Numbered from the stretch's first letter, positions 9,484 to 20,452 are shown. The stretch: 64,000 nucleotides of DNA from Salisapilia sapeloensis (GCA_023334545.1 JAADVB010000012.1:62001-126000), one strand, 5' to 3'. The notes: a model not told the origin generated them from the letters alone. A program made the numbers and translations.

Positions 9484-11195
9484 CTACGCTTCCAGTTGTA
9501 GACGAGCCTTGGCTTCAATGTCAGTCAGGACAGTCGATAGAGGGATGTCTTGTTCAGAAGCAATGACCTAGAAAGATATGAACATGAGTACTTGTGAATA
9601 GTAGAAGAGAGATAGGATTGAGTACCTTGCAGTGCTCGTACTCGGGGCGAACGTTCACGACCTGAGAGCCATAGGCCGCTACCTTCACGTCCACAGAGCG
9701 ACCAAAGGCTTCGACACGAATGAATCGTCTCGACAAGTACGCTCGTTGCATGTCACGCCTAGTACGAAGAACTCTATCATTGAAAAAGCTATAGCGATCA
9801 TATAATAAGTTTGTACCTGCGGATGCCAAGTGTTGTTGTCTCTGTAAAGAGCACTTCCAAGACCTCTTCTTCCCACTTTGGCAAGCACATAATACTATAC
9901 ACCATGTCAATCATTGCGTCCAAGGTCCTATCTACTGTCGATACGTACTTGAGGCATGTTGATGGGCGGGACTTCTTCATGTGAATTGGCTGGGACCACA
10001 CGTCCAGAGCAATCTTACGCTCCAGTAGCCTTTCAGACAGATACCCGATGACCTGTGGATTCATATCGTCGATATTGGTCTCCAAGACAACGACAGCCTC
10101 TACGTCATACGGCAGAGCAGAGTGCTTCGACACTGAAAGAAGTTCTCCAACAGCCACTCGGACGATGTTGGCATGGTTCGGAAACTCTTTCGTGCCAGCG
10201 CCGACGCCAGTCATCTTTGGCGTGAATGCCGGTGGCTCGCCAAAGGACTCAGCTAAGGCTTTTACAAGACTGATTCCTGTTGGTGTCACGAGCTCTCCTG
10301 TTGCTCTACTCTTTAAAGTAAGTATGAATGAAAAGTTCAAGTTACCACGAACACGTACCCTTTAGGAGCAGGACACACTGGCACGTCAATCATCAGTCGA
10401 AAGGTAGCTGGAGGTGGAACTGGAAGCTCTCCATGTGCACATTTGACAGTTCCAGAGGAAAAGGGCAAATAGGAAGAACAGACTTGGCGGACACCTAGCA
10501 AGTCGAGAGCAAGCACACTACCGACGGTATCGATGATACTGTCGATGGCACCGACTTCATGGAAGTGGACACTTTCCACCTCGGCACCATGCGTATGCGC
10601 CTCTGCCTGTGCAAGCAGATGGAAGACCTTTAGACTCATCGTTTTCGCCCAGTCTGATAACGAACTGCTGTTCACAAGACGCTGGATGTCGGTGAAGTTG
10701 CGCATCGGTTCATGATGGTCATGGGAGTGACTGTGGCCATGCCCATGATCATGATCATGGCTATGGTCAGCTACAGGAGGCTGATCCTTCTCCTCTTCCG
10801 AGACTCCGGAATGCTCTTGATGAGAGTGGTTATGCTCATGGGAGTGACTATGATCATGAGAATGGCTATGATCGTGGGCATGGTTATGCTCGGTGTTTTT
10901 CGCAGTGGGCGGCGCAGCAGCTTTATGATTATACACAGAAGAAACTTGTGCCTTTGTGGCAGCAATGCTTCCAGGTCCTTTCCACACACGAGTAGTTGTC
11001 AAGTCCCATTCGCCTCGAATCTCTTCCATCGACTCCAATCCACGCTTGATCTCGTCTAAAGGAGCACCCTATCACCAAGACGACTCAATTTTCCACCATA
11101 ACGTTGCATTGATGGCATTATAGTACAGCATCAATTAATGCACCAAGGAGCATATCCCCAGCCACACCGGCGGAGCAATCGAGGAAGGCGAGCAT
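9484..11195 (-). CDS. larC: LarC-type nickel pincer cofactor biosynthesis protein
   Basis: Six exons on the minus strand (11195-11127, 11068-10359, 10305-9949, 9894-9817, 9758-9626, 9567-9484) give about 476 aa in a continuous frame. The start M-L-A-F-L-D-C-S-A-G-V-A-G-D-M is the family signature. Later blocks F-H-E-V-G-A-I-D-S-I-I-D, E-L-V-T-P-T-G, T-N-I-D-D-M-N-P and T-E-T-T-T-L-G-I-R are equally diagnostic. Bacterial LarC is a CTP-dependent enzyme that inserts nickel into the lactate racemase cofactor. Residues 84-142 are a long His/Asp/Ser-rich insert, a likely metal-binding or storage segment. In some bacteria LarC is made by frameshifting; here one spliced frame covers both halves. The exon 3 acceptor could shift by a few bases. 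Function in a eukaryote without visible LarB/LarE neighbours is unknown. Confidence 0.85.
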
Positions 11196-11295
11196 CTCGC
11201 CACGTACTTGAATCAGCAGTCGGTACCTTTAAATATAATAATCGGTACCTGTACCACAAATAAAAGGCTGGAATTGTGCCAAAACGCGGAACGGA
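11196..11295. promoter_or_regulatory. Shared LarC / MULE-like promoter region
   Basis: One hundred bases separate the divergent start codons of the LarC gene and the SWIM-domain gene, so both 5' regions must lie here or inside the neighbouring coding sequence. No specific promoter motif was identified. Confidence 0.35.
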
Positions 11296-13203
11296 ATGGA
11301 CCTTGATCGTCAAACACGGGGCCATGCGCTCACGGGCATGACGTCGCCGCCTGAGTTGGCTCGATGCATGAACTTCCCGAGCGGAGACGTCGCTCATTTC
11401 GCCGTCCAGGATTATGCCCTTTACTACGACAAACGTGTGAAATTAGGTTCTCGAGGTGGTAAAGCACGCAAGCTCCTGTGCACGTCGTCGGTGCCCTGTC
11501 CATTCTTCGTCCAGCTCTGTACTCGTCGCGGCCGTAAGAGTGAAGGCTGGTACGTGTCTTCTCTCAACCTGACGCATTCCCCCGAATGTGACTCCAAGCC
11601 ACAACCGACCCAGCGACAATTGGAGCAAATGCCCATGTTCATCGAGGCACTGCGTAAGAGTCCAATTCGAAATGCCAAGGATCTCATGCGCTTCGTCCCG
11701 GAGAAGACTAGTCTACGCATGATCTATCGAGCTCGAAACGCTCTACGGGATCGACTGCGTGGTGAATTAAGTACAGCCTATAGTAAAATCCCAGCCTTCA
11801 TCCAGTCGTATCAAGAGTCGAATCCTGGCTCCTTTACCAAGTACGAAGTGGATGACCACGGCGCATTCTCTAGAGCTTTCATATCCTGTGCACCTATCAT
11901 TGCCTCCATGAGTGCCAATCAACAGATCCTAGGTCTCGACACCGTGGGTGCTCGAGACGCTGAAGCAGAGTACGGTGGTACGCACTTATATCTTTTTGGT
12001 AAAGACGGGAATCGAGCGACTTTGATACTCGCTGCAGCCGTGTGTGACATGCCGTCCCAAGATAACTATCGTTGGTTCTTGGAAATGGCACAACAAGCTG
12101 GACTGGACATCCACTCTCGACCGATCATTTGTGCTTTAGACGGAACATTATTGGCGTTGGAGTCGCAGATGAACCTCACCTTTCGCATGTGCACTAAGTA
12201 CATTATTGAGTCAGGACTGACGCAAGGGAATGCGATTGATGTACGCCACACGCCTCTTGTGTATGGGCTCCAAGAGTCCGAGACGCCAGCAGAGTTTTCC
12301 CATCGACTCTCGTGGCTGCGTAAAGTGTGTGGCGATAACGTTGCGGACTACTTGGAAAAGATTCCCATCCACCGATGGACAGTTGGTGGTAATCTCCATA
12401 CGCTCGCCTTGTATGGGAACTGCACGCGTCGATTGGAATCGACGGAGACGAGTAACATGGATGCGAAGCCATCGGATAGATTGTCGACGATTATCTCTGA
12501 ATTGTCTACAAAGCTCCCGTATGATTTCCTTGAACGGATCATTATGGTGTTTATGGAAGACTTGTATCAACGTAGTAAACAAGCGAGTGAGTGGATATTG
12601 GAAGGTCGGAAGCTTGTGCCTGGTGCACAAGTACTTTATGACAAAGAGTTTCGACAACAAGGCAATTACGAAATCACGAGTGCCTCGGAAACGATTGTAT
12701 TTGCATCTAAATTGAAAGATACGAGTGCTCGTCGTCGACGTGTCGACTTGCGCAATCACACGTGCACTTGTCCGTTCATGGATCAGCACTCGATCCCATG
12801 TCGACATCTACTTGCAGCGCTTCTCTACTCGCATCAACCAGGAACAGCATATGAAAGTTTTGCGTCGTGCTACTTGGTCGAAAGCTTCGCAAGTGCGTTC
12901 CAAGGCAAGTCACTTGAACTGCCTTTGGACACGAACTTACCGTTGGATGAATCGTGCAGTCGAGCCGAGAGTTCGATCCATCCATTAGGACCCAAACGTG
13001 GTCGTAAGTCCAAGAAGCGTTCGGCTACGGAATTAAATGACTTGTTAGATGCTTCTGGCATAAACACGGAGCCTGTAGAAGAAGAGAGTGGAACGGATGG
13101 AGAGAAGAAAGCGCCGCGTGCGTGCAAAACGTGTGGCCATCCAGGCCATAATCGACGCACGTGTCCGAATACGCTCACGGCCTTGCGATCTGCGTTGCTT
13201 TAA
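11296..13203 (+). CDS. Domesticated MULE transposase-like protein with SWIM and zinc-knuckle
   Basis: An intronless 635-aa frame from ATG 11296. The middle resembles a Mutator-like (MULE/FAR1) transposase core: I-L-G-L-D-T at about 214, a L-Y-L-F-G-K-D strand, W-F-L-E, and I-C-A-L-D-G around 280. A SWIM zinc finger (C-T-C-P-F-M-D-Q-H-S-I-P-C-R-H) lies near residue 490-505, and a CCHC knuckle (C-K-T-C-G-H-P-G-H-N-R-R-T-C) near 608-622 after a basic GPKRGRKSKKR stretch that looks like a nuclear signal. The N-terminus has an FAR1/WRKY-GCM1-like look with paired Cys. No terminal inverted repeats or target duplications were noticed, so it is probably a host DNA-binding gene. A recent intact transposon is less likely. 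Confidence 0.7.
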   Translation: MDLDRQTRGHALTGMTSPPELARCMNFPSGDVAHFAVQDYALYYDKRVKLGSRGGKARKLLCTSSVPCPFFVQLCTRRGRKSEGWYVSSLNLTHSPECDSKPQPTQRQLEQMPMFIEALRKSPIRNAKDLMRFVPEKTSLRMIYRARNALRDRLRGELSTAYSKIPAFIQSYQESNPGSFTKYEVDDHGAFSRAFISCAPIIASMSANQQILGLDTVGARDAEAEYGGTHLYLFGKDGNRATLILAAAVCDMPSQDNYRWFLEMAQQAGLDIHSRPIICALDGTLLALESQMNLTFRMCTKYIIESGLTQGNAIDVRHTPLVYGLQESETPAEFSHRLSWLRKVCGDNVADYLEKIPIHRWTVGGNLHTLALYGNCTRRLESTETSNMDAKPSDRLSTIISELSTKLPYDFLERIIMVFMEDLYQRSKQASEWILEGRKLVPGAQVLYDKEFRQQGNYEITSASETIVFASKLKDTSARRRRVDLRNHTCTCPFMDQHSIPCRHLLAALLYSHQPGTAYESFASCYLVESFASAFQGKSLELPLDTNLPLDESCSRAESSIHPLGPKRGRKSKKRSATELNDLLDASGINTEPVEEESGTDGEKKAPRACKTCGHPGHNRRTCPNTLTALRSALL

Positions 13204-13412
13204 CTTTTGGAACCGAAAATACGACAAAAATCTTTCATATCAAGTGCATTACATTCGATGCGTATGCTTTCTTCCATCTAGATAGTGCTAGTAGAGCTCG
13301 AAATAGGTACGATTGATGGATGAAACTCCTTTCGTTTCTTTCCAAAGGTGTCTCCTCCAGGATTTGCATCTACTGACCTTAATTCTATCTCGATCGTTCA
13401 GTAGAAGACAAG

Positions 13413-14144
13413 ATGCCCGAGTTCGAAGTCACGTTGCTACGTGCGACGGATCTACCTGCTGGCGATCCAAAGTACTTTGGTGTCGGTGGTAAGAGCGATC
13501 CGTATGTGGTCTTTTGGATGGGTGATGACAAGTACAAGAGCTCGAAGAAAGGAGGGACGCTCGAACCGGAGTGGGTACCTGCAGAACGATTTCGATTTAC
13601 TGTCGATGACGTTGGACAGCGTGTACTGCATGTAGAAGTCATGGACGGTGACTTTGGTATGACAGACGATGCGTTATGTCGTTTCGACTTGCCACTAGCA
13701 GACTTTATGGAGAAGGCGAATGAAAGTGTTGTCGACAGCTACAAGTTGCAAGTAAATGATAAATTCAAGAGTCAAGACTCCTCTCCGGAGCTAGAGCTTG
13801 AGGTCATGTTGCGGATCGAGGACGATAGCATCAAGCGATTGCGCGTTTGGGAGAATGAAGAGTACAATTACCGGCAGCGCGAGTGGCTTCCAGCTGACAA
13901 TAAGCAAAAGCGGCAGTGGTCAAACTTTGCCAACCTTAAATCAGCATACAACTTTGACCAAGTGACACCTCCCGTTCCGGACGGATATCAAGCTAGTGGC
14001 TGGTCATTCCTGACGTCACATGGTGATAGCCACGGATGGGAGTATGCAGACGACTTTGCTGGTCCTTGGTCTTCCACACCAGGTAGCAGCACATGTCGAC
14101 GACGTTTATGGGAAAACGTGTGCAAGCCTCGAGATGACCAATAA
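13413..14144 (+). CDS. C2 plus dysferlin-domain protein
   Basis: A 243-aa intronless protein. Residues 1-125 form a C2 domain: L-R-A-T-D-L-P loop, G-K-S-D-P-Y-V, the W-x-P strand after the K-S-S-K-K-G-G-T loop, and D-G-D-F-G-M-T-D-D acidic loop, so Ca2+-dependent lipid binding is plausible. Residues about 145-235 look like paired DysFN/DysFC motifs: V-W-E-N-E opening, later G-W-E-Y-A-D-D-F and a final R-R-R-L-W-E-N-V block, as in peroxin Pex23-type, TECPR1 and ferlin proteins. No transmembrane segment is present, unlike ferlins. A role at membranes (repair, autophagy or peroxisome) is inference. Confidence 0.65.
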   Translation: MPEFEVTLLRATDLPAGDPKYFGVGGKSDPYVVFWMGDDKYKSSKKGGTLEPEWVPAERFRFTVDDVGQRVLHVEVMDGDFGMTDDALCRFDLPLADFMEKANESVVDSYKLQVNDKFKSQDSSPELELEVMLRIEDDSIKRLRVWENEEYNYRQREWLPADNKQKRQWSNFANLKSAYNFDQVTPPVPDGYQASGWSFLTSHGDSHGWEYADDFAGPWSSTPGSSTCRRRLWENVCKPRDDQ

Positions 14145-14195
14145 AGGATAGAAGCAGGGAATGAATAAATTTCTTTATTCTCGCTATATTCTACA

Positions 14196-15883
14196 TCAAT
14201 CATTCTTGTCTTCCATCAACTCTGTATCCATGAGCTTTCGGACGTCCTTGGACACTGCAGCACTCGCTTCATCGGATAACAGTCTCGACTTCAGAGCATC
14301 TTCCAACACAACAAGGTGTGTTTTTAAATGACTGTTTTCAATCCCCATTTCCTCCATTTGGAAGGATGTGTCAGCTAAGTCTTGCTTGACTTGTGCCAAT
14401 TGATGCTGCAAGTAGCAAAATATTTTCGTGTACTCTTGCTTTAGTGCGGAGACATTTGCTGTATCTTCCTTGTGGAAGTGGAAACGTTCTACTTGCTCAT
14501 TGATCTTGTCCGTATCCGGCAATGGCATTTCGTCATCAGATACGATGTGAAGGTTCGCGACGTCCGATATGGAAATGACATTCGAAGGATGATAGTCAGT
14601 AAGTCCCATCTTAGCACTTGTGCCGATAAGTGCCTCTGCATCCAAAAGCAAGGTGTCATTGATTTCACCTGGAAGCAACGACGTCGATTGGGCGTTCACG
14701 ACTGTATTCTCCTTATCACTGTCGCCTTGGTCATTACTCTGTTTCCATGGCAAGCTGTACTCGATATGCGGACCAATATCTTGTGAAGCAGTCGCAAAGG
14801 CACGGAGTGTGAGGCCGATGGCGTCTCGAATAATGTTGGACTCGACGCGAAGACGGATGCAGGTTTTAGGATCGACATGTAAACAAAGATCGTTCGTGAC
14901 TGCTCGTGGGAAGTCTACCTAGTGAGTTGATAAATGAGACCTAGAGACTTTAGATGTAGCCAAGAGAGAAGAATACTTGTATGCCGTCTGACAAGTTCAT
15001 TTCAAAGGGAGGTAAGAGAGATGATTCACATGAAAGCCGGAGACGTGCCTTATCCAGAAGGAGTGTCCATAGTTCCTACATGTATAAATGCATTTCGTGA
15101 ATGCAAGCACTATCCAGCTACGAATAGGAGCCTTACATCAGCTTCAAGTGGAGTGGAGTACGATTCGTCATGTGCAGTCGAGACGCTTTGCACTCCCTAC
15201 AAACACCAAGCAGCATATCAATCGAGTGCTACTTGACTGTAGATGTGTATTCTAGGCATACCATGAAGAGTATGGACTGCCGATCAAGATAACTCTCCAC
15301 TTTGCTCCGAACTTCTGGATCGACATGCATCGGACCTAGCTCTAGCATTTTGGTTTCCAGGTTACCACTGGCATCCTCCATCGCCACTTTAGCTAATATC
15401 CGAGTATTGATGTCATCTGCAGTGGGGATGAACCACGAATCAATCAAGTCTACTTTCACCCTTCCGACGTTACACAATCAGTACAAGTGGAATGGTATAG
15501 AGGACGGACCTGGCAAGAGTTGAAAGTCGCTCGAATCGGACGTCAACGTATACTTTGATGATCGGAACCATTGAATATGCGTCGGGTAGCAACTGTACTC
15601 CAGTTGCAACGGCTTGCCCATGTACGTTAGCAAGCACACTTGCGTGTGATGCAGTCCTCCTTGCAGACCACACTGTCGCAGGACCTGTGTCACACTACAC
15701 ACTCCTGCAGTTTGACATAGCTCTAAGATGTGTTTCTGCGAGGCAGTAAAGCTGCTTCGGCGCACAACGACGACCTCCTTATCCTCCTCTGAAGCTGGCT
15801 CGACTACACCTCTCCACAGTCGCATCTCGGGCTGATAATGGGGATGGCGCGTCTGCAGTACCACTATCGTACCAAACTCATCC
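14196..15883 (-). CDS. A9/AIR9-like Ig-fold protein with C-terminal coiled coil, 5' end unresolved
   Basis: Five exons are supported: 15883-15510, 15452-15262, 15196-15137, 15075-14977 and 14918-14196, all frame-consistent. The N-terminal part ends in a strand followed by S-W-F-I-P-T-A-D-D-I-N-T-R-I, which resembles A9 repeats of plant AIR9 (pattern Y-x-P-T-x-D-D-x-G). The C-terminal 150 residues form a heptad-rich coiled coil. An XLF/XRCC4-like head-and-stalk arrangement was considered but not supported by motifs. The first listed exon starts after a good acceptor (TATAG) but no clean upstream ATG exon could be found, so either a short first exon overlaps the divergent kinase gene or an internal Met is used. 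Function unknown. Confidence 0.5.
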
Positions 15884-15967
15884 CTATACAAACTTCAAGT
15901 CAAAGACCTGATGCTAATCTGCATTTAATTCGTACTCGTATCCCTCCCCATCCTACTTCGTCCAGCT

Positions 15968-17284
15968 ATGACCGTCCCAGCGCTACTAGATCATGTCGAA
16001 TTTGTCTTTAATAGGCAACAGGGTACTCCTGGATACTGCCAGTATAACCATCGTGGCGTACCCCCACGCCATCCTCCATTTGCGATGCAATTGCCCATTT
16101 TGTTCCTACCTTGTGGCTCAGATCACGTGCTTGCGTTCACCCACCCGTCTCGTGAGGCATTGCTAGACTCGTCCGACTCTACTACTGAGGACACGGCTCA
16201 TATTAATATCTGTCGATGTGGTGTCGTGAAAAGCGGGACGTTGTTTCAGCGACAGCAGCCAGCTACCACTCGGCAGCAGTTCCCTGTTGCGATTAAGATC
16301 CTCGATCGCGATCAACTTCGACACCAGAACGATGACGTGGTGAATGAAGTTCGAGTAATGGCGCAGCTCCAGCCAGCAGGTTTCTTTAACGACTATCGTT
16401 CGCCACATATTTCCCAATGGGAATGCTTTTCAGACAGTTTTAACGAGTACATTGCCATGGACAGAGCGTCCAATGGTAGTCTACTCCAGTTTGCAAAGCA
16501 CAGGTTGCACCAGTACAAGAAACTAGCTGTCGAAACGCTCGTCCAGCGGATGGATGATATCTCTGACCTTGAGTCGATCGTGAATAAGTATATTGCGAAT
16601 GTCTGGACACAAGAAGCACTACACATATTTGAAGGCGTCATGAAGAGCTTAGCATACATGCACAGCCAACGCGTCGCGCACTTGGATCTCGATCCTTGTA
16701 ACATCGTGTTGGACCGAGAGGAGACGGTTCGACTCATCGACTTTGGCAGTTCCGAAATCATGGATGAGGATAGGAAAGCAGGCGCAAATGACCGGCTGGT
16801 CAAGTTCAAACCGTTGTACGTTGCGAGGGAGGTCCGGGCACATAACATGTCCGAGCCGCCTCGACCTGGCTTTGCCGGCGCCCCCGCCGACATGTGGTCT
16901 GCAGGTGTCTTGGTACGTCCTCTTCTGTCCTTAAACCTAGCAGCTCTCTCACATTCATGTATGTAGCTGTATCAGCTTATCTGTTTAGGATACCCGAAAG
17001 GCCACTTAGCTCTCGTATGTGACAACAACTGGCGATACAACCTCATGTACCACTTGTACCCGGAGACGAGTCGACGGTGTCTCGGTCAGCAAGGATGTCT
17101 CCTTTGCTTCCGTAATATCTACTTGCCTCCTGCTGTCGAAGACATCCTTCGTGGTCTCTTGATACGTGATCATCCAGAAGACCGCATGTCCGCTAGTACC
17201 GTGATACGACTCTTACAACCTCTCGTGTCACAGTACGAAGTAGATTTCCATCGTCGTGCACAAACAGCGTTAGCAAGCGTGTAG
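15968..17284 (+). CDS. Divergent protein kinase
   Basis: Two exons (15968-16912, 16967-17284; 54-nt intron) give 420 aa. Kinase motifs are present but divergent: V-A-I-K-I with the ATP lysine near residue 107, H-L-D-L-D-P-C-N as the catalytic loop (Asp and Asn kept, Arg of HRD replaced), D-F-G-S-S-E for Mg binding, A-R-E in place of APE, and D-M-W-S-A-G-V for subdomain IX. The glycine loop is poorly preserved. The key Lys, Asp, Asn and DFG residues suggest an active enzyme. The exact family was not recognised. An alternative start is ATG 16085. It shares a short divergent 5' region with the preceding gene. Confidence 0.7.
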
Positions 17285-17476
17285 ACGACGAGACTTGCAT
17301 GCAAGTGTAGTGAAGATTGGAACACAAATCAAAAGTTGATAATGATATGACGTATACTTATTTATATGCTTCCTGCTGGACTTTGGCTCCTCTCGACGTA
17401 ACCGTTTTCATTCGATTGAGTCTTGCTCATGCTTTCGAAACGGCAGTGTCTCCTTGATACGAGTTTATAAGGTCGG

Positions 17477-20452
17477 ATGAAAGGATCTGGATGGTCTTCG
17501 TCGTTGCGAAGCGATAGTGAAACAAGTCTGCAGCGAGGAAAGTCGAGGCAGTATGATACTTCACCATCCTCCAGCACTCGATCCTCTCCACATGGTAAGA
17601 AGAGGACGACTGGATCCAAATTACAGCGTACTGCGGTCTCAAACTCTCGACGTCGTGCTGATGACGAAACGTCTTCAAACGCATCGGATAATCCTTCCGT
17701 CACGAGCTCTGCATCCAACATCATGTACAGTAGCAATGTTTATAATCCGCTAAGTCCAAGTGCTTTCTCTGCGTCTTCATCTGAGTTACATGCTCGAGGG
17801 ACGTCGAGTACAGACCGAGGACATAACTTTAAAGTTGTCATTCGAGTGCGACCTCCATTGCCTCGAGAGCTGCATGGTAATCATCCTTTTCAAAACGTGA
17901 TTGCAGTTGATAAAGCAGGGCAAGAGATTACCATCTCAGAGCAACTTGGTAACTCGTCCAAGGATGGAGAAGCTGCAGATGGAGGCTACAGTAGTCATAC
18001 TTTTTCCTTTGATCATGTATATGACCAGCAATGTGACCAACAAGCAGTATATGAGAATACGGCGCAGGCAGTGGTCGAGTCATCCCTTCAGGGTTACAAC
18101 GCCACTATCTTTGCTTACGGGCAAACCGGTACGGGCAAGACGTATACCATGGAAGGCTTTACTAGTGGTGATGACGGTGGTGTGGAAAAGCGTGGTATCA
18201 TTCCTCGAGCGATTGAACAGATCTTCTTCCACATCCGGTCGCATGTATCTCCTAGGACACGTTTCTTGGTTCGTGCATCGTACCTCCAAATCTACAACGA
18301 GTCCATTTCCGACTTGCTCAAGCCAGAAAGGAATCATCTTACGATTCGAGAAGACAAACGTCGAGGTGTCTTTGTCGAAGGACTCTCGGAATGGGTCGTC
18401 CGGTCACCGGAAGAGATCTACGGTCTCATGGAGCGTGGTGGGTCCATGCGAGCAACAGGCAGTACTAAGATGAATGAAATTTCGTCTCGAAGTCACGCCG
18501 TGTTCATTATCATTGCAGAACAAAGTCAGACGATGTATGTAGATGACCATGGCAACGATATACCTCCAGAAGATTTTTCAAAGCTCGTGCAAGAATACCA
18601 GTCTCGAGCAGGTCGTGGAAATTCAAAGCAGGGGTTACCATCCAAGCTCGAGTCGATGGTTCGACAGAGTTTCAAAGTAGGAAAGCTGAATCTGGTGGAC
18701 TTAGCTGGATCGGAACGTGTCCGGCTCTCGGGTGCCACTGGTCAACGACTGGAAGAGAGCAAGAAGATTAATCAGTCGTTGTCCGCACTGGGCAATGTCA
18801 TCTCTGCTTTGACGGATGCGAGGGGCAGACAGCATATTCCATACCGAGATAGTAAATTGACTCGGATCCTTGAGGACTCGTTGGGTGGTAACTGCAAGAC
18901 AACGATGATGGCCATGGTGTCTCCAGCACATGAAGCCATGGTCGAGTCTTTGTCAACTCTGAAGTTTGCCAATCGAGCAAAGCATGTGAAGAATGAAGCG
19001 AAAGTGAATGAAGACTTGGATCAAAAGAGCTTATTGCGCAAGTACGAGCGAGAACTAAAGCGTTTGCGAGCAGAGTTGGAAGAAAAGTATCGAAATGTAG
19101 TGGACAAGCGTAGGTTACTAGAATTGGAAGAGCAGAAGCGAAGAGCAGAGGAAGATAAGATGGCTGCCATTCGAGCACTGGAAGAACGCTCGCGTGCATT
19201 TATGAAGGAGAAGGCAGAGAAGAAGAAGCTGGAGGAGCGAATTTCAAAGCTAACGTCGCAGATGCTAATGACAAACCAAAGGAAGGGTCATTTTGGCAAT
19301 AGTGGACAGGAGTCGTCGGAGTTTGATCTGGAAGAAGCGTTGAGAGATCAACAAGCGAAAATCAAGAAAGAGTATGAAGGCCGGTTGGCGGATCTAGAAA
19401 AGGAGAGGGAGACAATTGAACAGGAGAAGGCTCAGGTGGATCGGTACAAGCAGTTACTGCTTAAACAGCGAGATATCATGATCGCATTGACGCAGCGCTT
19501 GAATGAACGTGATGAGCAGATAACAGGACTGCAGGATGAACTCGATGCATCTGATCGAAAGCAAAAGGAGCTAGAAGAGAAACTGGATGAAAAGACAGCA
19601 CATCTTATCCACCTCCAACGAGTTACCATGGAGCACAGTGCGAACTCTCCAGCGAAACCGAGTGCGGATTTGATGAACGCATTAGGAGATTGGAGCTCAT
19701 GCACCAATAAGCCTAGTAGCGGAGAAACGAATGCACCAGAACAGCTAGAGAAATTAGAAAAGGAAAAGAAGTCACTTCAGTTCCTACTAGATCAAAAGCT
19801 AGAACGACTAGTACAGGTGGAGCTACAAGCACGAGGCAAGACGGGTGATTCGAGTGCGAGTGTGGTTGGAACGAACGGGAGTACGTATCTCCAAGAGCAG
19901 ATCGTAAAGATGGGCAAGCAGCTCGATCTGCTTGAGAGTGAGAACAGAGGCTTGAGAGAGACGAATGAACAGCGGATGTTTGAAAAGGAAAGTGGTGCGA
20001 GTATGCATCTACAACAACGATGTGAAACCCTCGTGAAAGAGAGAAGAGCGATGCAGACGATCATGGAGCAAAAGATCAAGGCGCTCGTCACTGCCGTATG
20101 TGACGCCTCTGAAGCCACGTTACAGTCCGCAGGAGGGACATTGAGCCTCGGAGAGCCTGCACAATGGCTGACAAGGGAAATTAGTGCATTGCAAAGACTA
20201 GTGAACGCGTCTATCGTAGCACTTCGGAATGCCGAAGCAGCGGACGCAAAGCAAGTGAAGCTATCTAACAATCGGGAGGTAGATCCAGTCGTAAAAAGTG
20301 ACGTCACACCTGCTCAAGTCAAACCGATCGGTCTGACACCTGATACGAATTCACTATCTCGTAGTAGCTCCGTATCGAATATCTCTGTCGACGAAATGAT
20401 TCAACAGCGTCGATCACAAATGGTCAAAGAGCGACAAGAACGTCAGTCCTAA
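17477..20452 (+). CDS. Kinesin with N-proximal motor, 991 aa
   Basis: An intronless frame from ATG 17477. A Ser/Arg-rich, probably disordered leader of about 115 residues precedes a motor domain (about 116-500): F-K-V-V-I-R-V-R-P-P-L, P-loop G-Q-T-G-T-G-K-T near 214, switch I S-S-R-S-H-A near 335, switch II L-V-D-L-A-G-S-E-R near 406, and an insert of about 45 residues between the switches. Residues 510-900 are predicted coiled coil by heptad pattern and high Glu/Lys/Arg. The tail after 900 is Ser-rich. It should be a plus-end microtubule motor by position of the neck, but subfamily and cargo cannot be fixed. Confidence 0.85.
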   Translation: MKGSGWSSSLRSDSETSLQRGKSRQYDTSPSSSTRSSPHGKKRTTGSKLQRTAVSNSRRRADDETSSNASDNPSVTSSASNIMYSSNVYNPLSPSAFSASSSELHARGTSSTDRGHNFKVVIRVRPPLPRELHGNHPFQNVIAVDKAGQEITISEQLGNSSKDGEAADGGYSSHTFSFDHVYDQQCDQQAVYENTAQAVVESSLQGYNATIFAYGQTGTGKTYTMEGFTSGDDGGVEKRGIIPRAIEQIFFHIRSHVSPRTRFLVRASYLQIYNESISDLLKPERNHLTIREDKRRGVFVEGLSEWVVRSPEEIYGLMERGGSMRATGSTKMNEISSRSHAVFIIIAEQSQTMYVDDHGNDIPPEDFSKLVQEYQSRAGRGNSKQGLPSKLESMVRQSFKVGKLNLVDLAGSERVRLSGATGQRLEESKKINQSLSALGNVISALTDARGRQHIPYRDSKLTRILEDSLGGNCKTTMMAMVSPAHEAMVESLSTLKFANRAKHVKNEAKVNEDLDQKSLLRKYERELKRLRAELEEKYRNVVDKRRLLELEEQKRRAEEDKMAAIRALEERSRAFMKEKAEKKKLEERISKLTSQMLMTNQRKGHFGNSGQESSEFDLEEALRDQQAKIKKEYEGRLADLEKERETIEQEKAQVDRYKQLLLKQRDIMIALTQRLNERDEQITGLQDELDASDRKQKELEEKLDEKTAHLIHLQRVTMEHSANSPAKPSADLMNALGDWSSCTNKPSSGETNAPEQLEKLEKEKKSLQFLLDQKLERLVQVELQARGKTGDSSASVVGTNGSTYLQEQIVKMGKQLDLLESENRGLRETNEQRMFEKESGASMHLQQRCETLVKERRAMQTIMEQKIKALVTAVCDASEATLQSAGGTLSLGEPAQWLTREISALQRLVNASIVALRNAEAADAKQVKLSNNREVDPVVKSDVTPAQVKPIGLTPDTNSLSRSSSVSNISVDEMIQQRRSQMVKERQERQS

